A stretch of DNA of 64,000 bases from Calamus simplicifolius (Eukaryota; Streptophyta; Magnoliopsida; Arecales; Arecaceae). Under the pieces are notes generated by a model. It saw only the letters and a program-made list of their open reading frames with translations, had not been told where the DNA came from and ran no database searches. Position 1 is the first letter of the stretch; each line of letters opens with the position of its first letter. The DNA lies in contig UESW01004821.1 in assembly GCA_900491605.1 (NCBI GenBank), forward strand, positions 1-64,000, in the 5' to 3' direction. This document shows, in pieces, positions 22,003-32,431 of this stretch. A program made the position numbers and the translations under genes.

Positions 22003-24174
22003 ATTGTTGGAAATTAGATCCAAACCTTTTGGTGAATACCATCACCATGTTGCCCAAGAATCATTCATGTTTAATCATCAAGAATCTATAATCGATAAAC
22101 GAAAGCGTACCTGAATCCATATTGCTTAATTTTCTCCAGAGTCCTACGGTTGGCCTTCCAGATCAACATGAAATGGGTAAGGTAGTAAGATGTAGTTAAT
22201 CAGAAATAAGATGAAAGTGAAGACAACGAATTGGGGCTGGGGCTTACCCTAGTGGTTATATCCTTTTATTTAACAAACAGAGACTCTAGGTATATAAACT
22301 TAAGTAATTACAATGCAGGTGGATCTCCCTCCCTCCCTCAAAAAAAAAAAAAAAAAAAAAGAAGAAAGTGAAAACAAGCATATGATATAGAACATATCCA
22401 AAACAATTCAGCAAGAGAATTACATATGCTTGCCTCAATATATGTCTTACTTTGATGTCTCCTCAAATTCCAACTTCACCAGACATCTTCCCTTTTTCTA
22501 GAAAATGAAACAATTGCCATAGATTAAACAATGATGACGAAATGCAATTTCAATGCTATTTGATTGATTTGAGCAGCAAATGAGCTATATTTGTTTCTTG
22601 GAGCCTTAGGCATTTAGCTTGGAATATGCCACCCCTAGAGTAGATCTGAGCACAAGGGACTGCTAAGTTAGCCAAGAACAACTCAGAAAACAGTTGAAAT
22701 CATGCACAAAGAGAGTGGATTCATAACGTGGTAAAAGAAAAAGACTGCAAGTTGCTAGTGATTGAAATATGATTTGATGACTTAAAAAAGTATCGGATTT
22801 CCATCAACAAATCTGTAGCAAAATTACGGCAAAAGAAATAAGCCAGATGACATCTTGGCAGGGCCATCACCATAGCAAACAAAATTAGACCCAATGCAAA
22901 GCTAACGTACAATCATCCATCAACTGCTCTTGTGCACATGCATGCATGAAGCCTATAATAATACAGTGGAGAGAGCTTTGTATCAAGACTCAGATGCATT
23001 ACCTAAAAAATCTGTACTCTCATGGGTCCAGCCTGAGCTTATTAGTTCAAACTTTACTGGAACCCACTGATGGATTTAGACATGACAAAATTATATTAGT
23101 GCTCGTTTGTTGACAGTGCCAACATTTGGACCTCTGATATCATTATGCAATACTGGGGCCTGTATGAACCATACCAATGTTTCCAACCAGTATGGTGTGA
23201 AAAAACTCTTCAAGGGTCAGACTTGTAAGGGAATCAAGATTCAACAACCTAAATGATTTCTGTATTTTAATAACAGGAGGCCTCACAGTAGGTCACCAAA
23301 AGAACTCATCTCATATTGTAGTGGCTTTTTCTTCCTTCATCACTTTGCCTTTTTTCATAACCTTCTTGCAGTATCTACAATCTTAGCATGTCCAAGCTTC
23401 CTAAACTAATATAAAATGGACCTGGCTATGATTTCCTGAAACTCCTATTTGCTTTGAAAATCACCACATTCTACTGTTTTTGATATTTATGTGACAGGAA
23501 TTGCAGAAGATTTTCTTCTTTCTTCACTCAACAAGCTGCAAGATTAAGGATTTATAGCCAAAATGTCTCCCCTTGGGTCGAATTACTCTAGGATTATTAC
23601 AGTTTTTCCCCATCTTTCAAAACGGAAACCGATTCATACAAAACCTTGCAAATAATCATTCATAGCATCTTCAAAATCTATGACTGATTGTTAATGCCTC
23701 AAAACTCTTGGACAAGAGTCACTTGACTCTAATTTTTGTCTAACTATTAAAGTAAGCCGCATCATCTGCACTCTCCCTCTCATATAAATCATGCAACTTC
23801 ATCTGCATCAATAATGATATATTCTCATTGAATGCATGGTAGAAAAGAAAAAAACAATAAAGACACCATAAACTCAGAGGCTATCTAATGTTTTCCACTC
23901 GGTATTATCCATTCAGAGCAATCATCTTCTATGCATTCAGTGAGTGCAAAGATTCTTGCATGAAAAATGACATCTATCAAGAAATTTATCAACTTCGTTC
24001 TGGGGCAAACATTCTGCTCCTATGAACAAGAAGTAATTTGTGAGCAGAAAAAAACACTTCCAGTTGAATAGATCGAATGATCTCCAACTTGCAGCTCTAA
24101 CACAATTATGTCAGTGTACCGTTACCTGTTATCTATACGTATGAACTACGAAACCAATTGGCAGGCAATAAGCT

Positions 24175-24214
24175 TTTTTTTTTTTTTTGAGAGAGAGAGA
24201 GAGAAAGAGAGAGA
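24175..24214. repeat. Poly-T / (GA)n microsatellite
   Basis: A T tract followed by GA repeats, also present in copy C (63198-63243) with different lengths. Simple sequence repeat. Confidence 0.9.
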
Positions 24215-25540
24215 ATAACCACAAGACGCTTCTCTTATTCATTGCACAGCCAAATGATTATTTTCTTCACTTATCACCTGAATTGATATGACACTCAATA
24301 AAAATCACATCTTTAATAAACAGTCTGCAATTATACCCTGTTGGACCAAGTTAGAGTACAAGCTTCTACTGATTCTTTCTTCTTCCCTCATCAAGCAGCA
24401 TCTAGAGGATATTGAATCAAGTCTTCTTTAACATCCTGAATTATATTTCTGAACCTATTTATTTAAAATATCGATGAATCTATGAACCTCTAAATCAAGT
24501 AGTATTTTTCTGAGCAAGCATCTCCAATTCACACTTCTCAACCCCTATTGGACAATTCTCAACCAGCAATTTGCTTCAACTTAAGCATATTTCAGCGGGT
24601 GTGATCATATTATAGAAGATAGTAGTTTAGTTGATTTTCCATTCAGAAATCAAATCTCTATTCACGCATAGCAGTTCACTTACACCATCTATGATGAACT
24701 TGATGGCCAGCTGTGAGCCCTCAATATCCAAAAGGAAAAAAGAAAACGAGTGAATGCTCGAAGTGGCAAGGAAGGCGATTTCCATCTTATAAGATCGCTA
24801 ACTACTAAAATTTTGACAGATTTCAAAACAAAACCCAACAATAAGGTGTCAGATCTACAAGAAAAATACAAAACTTTGTATCTACAGTTATCGCGTAAAG
24901 AGGGTGAGTTCTAGTTCTTGGGGTTAAAGCCTGTTGCCCACCAATCTAAGCAGCCAATGAAGACAAATGAATGGATCACTGAAGAAAGATACACGAAAAG
25001 GAATGGAAAAAGAAGCACTCCCTTCACTGAAGAAAGATACACGAAACGAAATGGAAAAAGAAGCACTTCCGGGGGGAGGGGTGTGTGCAAAAAAAAAAAA
25101 AAAATTGGACCATCCTTGCGCAGGGGGCCATGCTATGTCTCCGAGGAGACGTTCTATGTCTCCGAAGAGACGTTGAGGACTGTTGCAATTAACTTCAAGG
25201 AAACGATTTTATTACATCAGACTAATTCTCTGAATCGTTCCAATTTTATCGGATGTCTCCGAAAAGACGTTGAGGACTGTTGCGATTAGGTTCACAAGGA
25301 AAACAATTTTATTACATCGGACGATATGGGACTAATTCTCTTCGGGCGCCTCGACGAAAGATCCTTGCAGCCGTACGATTACTGGCACAGAATCTTGACC
25401 GTTATATAGAAAGCCGCCATATGTACGGGCCGACCAAGGATTCGGATTTCAAAAGCCTCGATTGTTTTGCCGTTGATATAAGAGCATAGTGAAGTAAGTG
25501 CATGCACGTGCGAGGCAAGAGAGTTTGAAGACGGGTTGAT

Positions 25541-25694
25541 TTTTTTGTTCATTTCTGGGGCGGTTTCTGTCCATTGAGCGCCTGCCAGTAAGGATCTCAT
25601 ACAGCACCACTCCAAAACTCCAAACATCGCTCTTAGCTGTAAGATGGCCTGTCTCAACGTAGTCTGGGGCTGCATACCCATAAGTTCCCATCAC
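25541..25694 (-). pseudogene. Receptor-like cytoplasmic kinase exon fragment
   Basis: The minus strand starts after an AG acceptor (GATCAG at 25695) and encodes VMGTYGYAAPDYVETGHLT, then SDVWSFGVVLYEILTGRRS, then MDRNRPRNEQ. These are kinase subdomains VIII-IX of plant receptor-like cytoplasmic kinases of the PBL type (PBS1-like immune signalling kinases). The usual APE is APD here. The exon stops abruptly where repeat block A begins (25537), and no other kinase exon is visible to 26800. Best read as a remnant cut by the repeat. Confidence 0.8.
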
Positions 25695-25859
25695 CTGATC
25701 ACCCCACAAAATATCATGATGATAATTGGAAGCAGGTGCATAGAGAATATATATAAAGAAGAGAATGGTCATGCAGAAGGCAGCAGTTTGTGTATGATGG
25801 CATGCATTACAGTTTGAGATGAAAGATGTGCATTTTTTGTTAAGACGGCACATCTGCCG

Positions 25860-26590
25860 GTGTTCAAGTTTCAGCCCTTTTCCCTTTCCTTCATGAAACC
25901 AACTGAAAAAAATTCATGGATTGATAAATTTAGTTAAGAATTGAAGATGAAAATATCATAGAATTAGCAACTGCACTGGGAACTTGTACCGTTAACTTTG
26001 ATCAGTTATTCAGATGCATAATGAAATAGAAGATATCTGAAATAATATTATGCATTAATAAACTTAGCATTCTCGCAAATAATTGAAAGATTTTGCAAGA
26101 TAGATACAAGGCCTTTCAAGTAGTTTATCATGTCAATCTCTATTTCAAATCAAAGATTAATATATATACATTACCTTGGAGTTGTATATTAAATTCACCT
26201 TATGTGACTGTACCCTCTTAAAGACCCAAAATTTAATCCTTCATACAAGATCAACCCTATTACTTCAATTAAAACTTTAGGACAGAATCAACTATGTATT
26301 GTAAGAAAGTAAGCATGGTATTATTGCATGCTAGGAGGATGACTCAACAATGAAATGCTTGCAGTGGCGTAAGCGTGGTATTGCATACTAGGACGTTTTG
26401 ACTCAACAACGAAATACTTGCAGTGGACATAAATTATCTCCAACACTTCTAAAGATCATGATAGTGGAGGGAAGCTAGATGTCAGCGAAGCATGATCAAA
26501 ATTTATTGTGTTTCTACAATACTTTTCCATGATAGTTATCTGAAAGAAAATTGTGGACAGGAACATGAAAAGTTTATTACATTTTAGTTT
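25860..26590. other. Unassigned AT-rich spacer
   Basis: No coding frame, repeat or RNA gene recognised. A short local duplication (GGAGGATGACTCAACAATGAAATGCTTGCAGTGG-like words, repeated about 60 bp later near 26335-26425) is the only structure. Confidence 0.4.
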
Positions 26591-26991
26591 GTAAAGTAGC
26601 CGGATATTTCCTGGAGGTAATCATCGTCTTCAAGTAAAATCTGAAAAAAACAAAGTTTAGTCAGACATAAAACAATTCTTTACAAACTAAAATATTGTTG
26701 GCACTGGCTTCTTAAGATTCTGTTTTCTTGAAACAAACTATTTGCACAGAAGAAATTAAGGAGAGAAGAAAGGTTGAGGAGGAATAGAGTTTGCACATCA
26801 TACATCATCTGTGGCTCCCTTGCTATTACCCCATATGGTACGTAGTCTGTTTGGGCTTTCCGTCGGCCATGTACCGAAACCTAATAGACTCGATGCGATC
26901 GTCGTGGCGGATTGTGATTGCGATGATTTGCGTAGGTTTGCCCTCGACGTCCTTAGGATCTGGTACGTGGTTGTGATTCACCCCATAGCCC

Positions 26992-27581
26992 TGTTAGAAA
27001 AAAGTTTTTAAATAAAAAAAAAATAGGGAGAACGCCCAGCGAGCGTTGCTCGCGGACGTTTCTTCTTTGCGTGAACGTTGGAAGGCCAACGTTTCAGAAA
27101 CGGTCCAAATAATTAAATTTGTAAGCTAACGGCCATTAGGCCTTTATGGCCATTATGGGCCAAGCCGTTAGAGTTTTTATGGGCCAAGCCTATAAATAGG
27201 CTTAGGAATTCATATTGAAAGTAGAAATCAATAATAATTTGGAGTAGCCTATGATTTGTTTTATCTCATTTTGTTTTTATATATTTTATTGATCTTTTTG
27301 GGCATCTGAAGGAAATCGTTGGATTTGCACCTTCACACGATCATGCTCGTAGTAAGAGGATCGGGTCGAGCCGGGTCGTTGTACCTTGGGGACAGATCGT
27401 CAACAACCTGCATGAAGGGGCGAAAATCTGATCCTTAGGGCAGTGTCTAACACGCCTCAGTCCTGATTTGATCCTATTAATCTTTTGGTTTTACTTTATT
27501 TGTATATTTAAATTTCTATAACATATTTCTAGCAATTTTATAAAGTGATTTTTTGTAAGATCAAAATTATTTTTTTCAACA
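26992..27581 (+). repeat. Left LTR of the 3.5-kb element
   Basis: 590 bp, TGTTAG...TCAACA, with TATA-like CCTATAAATAGG near 27190. The right copy has lost this TATA segment and has a 28-bp extra piece, so the two LTRs have diverged by indels. Confidence 0.88.
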
Positions 27582-29895
27582 GCTAAGGATCAGATTTTTC
27601 CTTCTTCTCTAGAGATTGCTAGATTTTCATTCCATTTACTCATTCTGCTTTTGCATGAGTTTGCTCAACATATAAATTTTTTATGCCACTCTGAAATGCA
27701 TGTGCATTAATGGTGCAAATGTTGCTATGCTAAATTATGATCATCCATTGGGCCTAAGATTTAAAGGGAAAAGATTATGATTTGAATACTTATTATTTTT
27801 CTTGGGAAAAATATTAATATTGCTGCAATGCTTTAAATTATATTTCATAAGTTGATCTTTTTACCGTTGGAATGGATTGTTGTGCTATGTTGCTTGAAAA
27901 GAGTTAGTTGATACACGCTATTTTTCTTCCTTACTAATTTTTGTTAAATATATGGTAAAAATAATACTCAGTTTATCTTCACCATCAGATGGTTAAGTGC
28001 TCATGCACATACATGGACAGAAATTGGTATAACAAATCTTGGTTATTAAATAGATTGGGCAATCATGGTCATGTACTTAGATTATAATAAAAGCGACTGT
28101 CCAGCTATCTCTGCAATTTGCTATGCAATTGTTTTAGTACAAACAATCATTATTTGGTTTATCTGCTTCATTTGTAGTATCAGATTTTAATACATTTTGA
28201 TATGCCTCGAACGATATATGGTGAGCATAAAATATACTAAACTGATAAATAAGACATAACAAAAATAATAACAAATGACATTGTTGTCTTATTCTAAATG
28301 TTAGACACTGTTAAGCTTCCTTTGTCTTCTGACTTGTTAGAGGTTGAAGCTTGGATCTTGGTGTGTATGCATTTGGTTTGTTCAACATGTCAGAGGCTTC
28401 TTTCTATTCACCGAACATTCACATGTTTAATTATATGTATATAAATACATACGCATTTATACATGTATGCATATAGGTACACAGACATGTGCAAATCAGG
28501 TGCGGCTTGTCACATCTTAGTGCCCAAGTACATATGTAATATGTATACTTATTCTCTCCTTAAGTTGGTATAGTAACTAACAAAGCTAACAAATATAAAG
28601 CTGAAGTGCTAATCAGAAAGTGAATTACTTTGTTCACTGGATAGATGGACAAGGGGTGAAGTCATCAAACATGTGGTTAATCATTCAGCATGAAAACAAA
28701 GCCTTGTTAAAAAACACACATGCTTGCACTTGTGAACATGATATATGCGTGCTTGTATATAGATATATTTTTATATCATTTTATTATTTAACTTTCAAGT
28801 GCAGCTACTAGTATATATATTTGCATTCTTATATAAATGCAAAAGTTTTTCTGTTCCAGATAAGTGTTTTCCGGTATAGTGATCAATATTTAATATCTCC
28901 TTGTTGTGTTGAAGTTGCTAGATAAAAGTGACAGCATTGGGCAAATACTTATTGCTTACCTACTATTGTGAATCTTTTATGTTACCAAATGGCAAAGAAT
29001 GGATGAACTTGGATGTTGTGATAAGGTATGTCATATAAATGCTCTATTTTGAGTCTCTTGAAATCTATTGCCATGAGATTTAATAAAAGTTTTTATAATT
29101 TACTCATGACAGTTGGAATATCCAACTTATTGTTTACCTTATATTTGGATATTCAATTCTAATATATCTTTGCCTGATTCTCTTATTTGAGGTCTAGTCC
29201 AAAAATAATATTATCTCTTTGGAATTTGCCGAGAAGATTTTGGCAGACTAATTAACCAAGGAGTTATCTAGGAATGGAGTCCTAGATTCATCGAGGGGGA
29301 TGTGGCTTAAGCCCATTATTTGGTCGCCAGCAGTGGATACCCAACCTCTGTGATTGGAGATCCCATGAATGAGGTTCAATATGGTAAAAACGAAGCTGAT
29401 TGAGTGATCGTATTAGAGCACAAATTTTTAAAAAATTTTCATCCCATCCCTATGATGAGTGCTCTTATAAAGTGACAAAGTAAATTTGTGTAAGGTTGAG
29501 TTATACTCTTAATGGATCCGAGGTAGGTTATCTGCAGGGTATTGTCACAAATACCCTTGGAGGATTCACCTATATGAGAATCGTCATATTAGGCCGTGAC
29601 TAAAGGTTTGGGCTAATCTTAAAGAATTCTCATGAAAAATCAAGGTATTAAGCGCAAGGCCTTTAATATGCGCTGACCGCTTAAACCCAATTGATCCATA
29701 CTGTGTGTGTGATTAGTAGAAGTCTGAGTCAAAGGACCTAGTTCAAGGTCTAATCCACTATGGTTCCTTCAGATGTATACAATCAACACTAAGTGAGGTT
29801 CAAGTCCATTGGACACCTCACCTATTGCGCAGTATAAGATGCCCTAAAATTTTTGTTATATTCATTTTTTTTTATTTTAAACTTTTGTGGGAGAT
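27582..29895. other. Interior of the 3.5-kb LTR element
   Basis: 27582-29150 is AT-rich, with a TA/TG-rich microsatellite-like patch (28435-28490), and looks like intron or intergenic DNA rather than retroelement sequence. 29150-29895 resembles a copia 3' interior (GGCTTAAGCCCATTATTTGG near 29305). No open frame of interest. Confidence 0.6.
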
Positions 29896-30504
29896 TGTTA
29901 GAAAAAAGTTTTTAAATAAAAAAAAATAGGGAGAACGCCCGCGAGCGTTGCTCGCGGACGTTTCTTCTTTGACGCAACGTTAACGTTGCATGAACGTTGG
30001 AAGGCCAACGTTTCAGAAACGGCCCAAATAATTAAATTTGTAAGCCATTTTTGATGTAATTTAAGGCTAACGGCCATTAGGCCTTTATGGCCATTATGGG
30101 CCGAGCCGTTAGAGTTTTTATGGGCCGAGCAGCTTAGGAATTCATAAAAGTCAATAATAATTTGGAGTAGCCTATGATTTGTTTTATCTCATTTTGTTTT
30201 TATATATTTTATTGATCTTTTTGGGCATCTGAAGGAAATCGTTGGGTTTGCACCTTCACACGATCATGCTCGTAGTAAGAGGATCGGGTCGAGCCGGGAC
30301 GTTGTACCTTAGGGACAGATCGCCAACAACCTGCATGAACGGGCGAAAATCTGATCCTTAGGGCAGTGTCTAACACGCCTCGGTCCTGATTTGATTCTAT
30401 TAATCTTTTGGTTTTATTTTATTTATATATTTAAATTTTTATAATATATTTCTAGCAATTTTATAAAGTAATTTTTTGTAAGATCAAAATTATTTTTTCC
30501 AAGA
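29896..30504 (+). repeat. Right LTR of the 3.5-kb element
   Basis: 609 bp, starting TGTTAG and ending TCCAAGA, a mutated form of the left end. The host sequence resumes at the target duplicate AGCCC. Confidence 0.88.
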
Positions 30505-30599
30505 AGCCCAACCTTAAGAAGTCCGCTCTGTATCCGGCAACCATTCGCATTGCATGAGCCTTCATTAGTGCATCCACTATTTAAAAAAAAAAGAAAAGA

Positions 30600-31254
30600 A
30601 ACACACAGGCGCACACATGCAAGAAAGTACTTTTCTTCTACAAAGATATAAAAACGAGGTGCACAACTTAAACCACTTTATCTTTCCTTGCGTGTGTGTA
30701 AAGTGTTCCTAATAATCTAAGATATCACTCAAAAATCATAAGGTATTTATTTGAACCTTTTGGATCCAATAAATTTTCAGGATTTTTTTTTTAATGGAAG
30801 AGTTAAACAAATATGATAGCATGAATTCTCACGTCCTTTCTTTTGATTTCAAGATTTAACTCTCTTAGAGATTAATTTCCATCCTTATGATACATCTGAG
30901 AATTGAAAACGAAATCATTTTCCCTTGAAAGCTCACATCTGGGACTTGCTTCCCAACATACTTGGTAAATAATAGGGGGAACAAAGTTGTCCATCTGTTA
31001 TAAAGCAATAAGAAAAAGAGAAGAAGAAGAAGAAGAGGAGGAGAGGAGAATGGCTATGGGTCCTTTAAGAGTTATGACTTCTACTCTCTATTGTTTGAGG
31101 TCGCTAACGAATTTTTAGATGGCAGCCATGGGCCATGAGATCAGGCTCATGAATATTTTCTCTTCTTGTAGGTGGCCAGAGAACACCCATCGTTCAACGC
31201 ATCAAAAAAATCCGCTGGTGCTTTGGAATGGCCGAAGGCCATCGAAATATCTTC
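30600..31254. other. Unassigned AT-rich spacer
   Basis: No gene recognised. Contains an AAGAAGAGGAGG purine tract near 31018-31048. Confidence 0.4.
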
Positions 31255-32039
31255 CGATTTTCCATTCAGAAATCAAATTTCTATTCACGCATAGCAGTTC
31301 ACTTACACCATCTATGATGAACTTGATGGCCAGCTGTGAGCCCTCAATATCCAAGAGGAAAGAAAAATACAAATCTTTGTATCTACAGTTATCGCGTAAA
31401 GAGGGTGAGTTCTAGTTCTTGGGGTTAAAGCCTGTTGCCCACCAATCTAAGCATCCAATGAAGACAAATGAATGGATCACTGAAGAAAGATACACGAAAA
31501 GGAATGGAAAAAGAAGCACTCCCTTCACTGAAGAAAGATACACGAAACGAAATGGAAAAAGAAGCACTTCCGGGGGGAGGGGTGTGTGCAAAAAAAAAAA
31601 AAAATTTGGACCATCCTTGCGCAGGGGGCCATGCTATGTCTCCGAGGAGACGTTCTATGTCTCCGAAGAGACGTTGAGGACTGTTGCAATTAACTTCAAG
31701 GAAACGATTTTATTACATCAGACTAATTCTCTGAATCGTTCCAATTTTATCGGATGTCTCCGAAGAGACGTTGAGGATTGTTGCGATTAGGTTGACAAAG
31801 AAAACGATTTTATTACATCGGACGATATGGGACTAATTCTCTTCGGGCGCCTCGACGAAAGATCCTTGCAGCCGTACGATTACTGGCACAGAATCTTGAC
31901 CGTTATATAGAAAGCCGCCATATGTACGGGCCGACCAAGGATTCGGATTTCAAAAGCCTCGATTGTTTTGCCGTTGATATAAGAGCATAGTGAAGTAAGT
32001 GCATGCACGTGCGAGGCAAGAGAGTTTGAAGACGGGTTA
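31255..32039. repeat. Repeated block, copy B (right end only)
   Basis: Matches 24633-25537 of copy A with the same right border ACGGGTT. About 124 bp present in copy A (around 24738-24860) are missing, with AAAGAAAA words at both deletion edges. It lies about 390 bp upstream of the PPR coding sequence. Confidence 0.85.
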
Positions 32040-32431
32040 ATTTTTTTTATTTAATTTTTAGGTATCAATGAAATAAAAAGAGCTAGAAAACAAAATGTGT
32101 TAGAGATTCGAGGCTTGTGCTGTGAGTTTTACTCAACTCAAGCATCCTACAACTGCTATGATTCGCAATGAGAGCTTAATATATATATTTCTCTATATTA
32201 AAGGAAATAATCATATCATTGAAATATTTTAAAAAATGCGTATGAAAATTGAAGTCAGGGCAAAGTTTTCGGTGTGATTTTTTTTTTTAAATTAGCCGCC
32301 AATGGTTGTATGTGAAATTTGCTATCGAAGTGCATGACCATTAAAATTTAAATTTTTCTTCCAAAGCTTATACCTTATGTGAAGCTCAAAGTTATTTTAA
32401 AAATATTTTTCATCAAAGAAAAAATTATAAA

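Larger units (their letters stand above)
20118..25537. repeat. Repeated block, copy A (5.4 kb)
   Basis: Nearly collinear with 59303-64000, and its right end with 31255-32039. The left third looks like copia leader plus LTR in minus orientation (primer site at 21990-22002, LTR start TGTTGGAAATT at 22005, TATA-like TATATAAAC near 22290). The remainder (about 22400-25537) is AT-rich DNA without a recognisable protein. The right end has paired short repeats: a 40-bp repeat starting TGAAGAAAGATACACG and a TGTCTCCGA(G/A)GAGACGTT hairpin-like repeat. The three copies share the right border ACGGGTT. The nature of the whole block is unknown. Confidence 0.8.
26992..30504 (+). mobile_element. 3.5-kb non-autonomous LTR retrotransposon, copia-like
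   Basis: Two LTRs starting TGTTAGAAAAAAG, left 26992-27581 and right 29896-30504, are flanked by the 5-bp duplication AGCCC (26987-26991 and 30505-30509). A purine-rich TTTTGTGGGAGAT precedes the right LTR. The last ~700 bp of the interior resembles the tail of a copia element after RNase H, but no gag or pol is readable. No primer-binding site follows the left LTR. It inserted into the lectin exon. Confidence 0.88.
26592..30576 (-). pseudogene. Jacalin-type lectin relic, exon split by an LTR element
   Basis: Two pieces of one minus-strand exon lie on either side of the LTR element: 30576-30505 and 26991-26830. They meet at the duplicated AGCCC. Readable segments are SGLLKVGLWGE before a frameshift, then DVEGKPTQIIAITIRHDD and RIESIRFRYMADGKPKQT, which resemble the jacalin-lectin strands (ITIRxGDxIDSIxFxY). 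A GTAATA donor follows at 26829. A second piece at 26640-26592 reads DDDYLQEISGYF, like the next jacalin strand. Frames do not join cleanly, and a stop follows GYF. Family assignment is by motif only. Such lectins bind mannose or galactose glycans, often in defence. Confidence 0.5.

Noticed and set aside
24918..25289. 123-codon Lys/Arg-rich frame in repeat block A (also in B)
   Set aside because: Generated by short duplicated segments and a poly-A run; no conserved domain and no sign of selection that I can see.
22005..25537. A 3.5-kb LTR covering the right part of block A
   Set aside because: The right border ACGGGTT does not end in CA, and no second LTR copy or target duplication was found, so only the primer-site end is supported.
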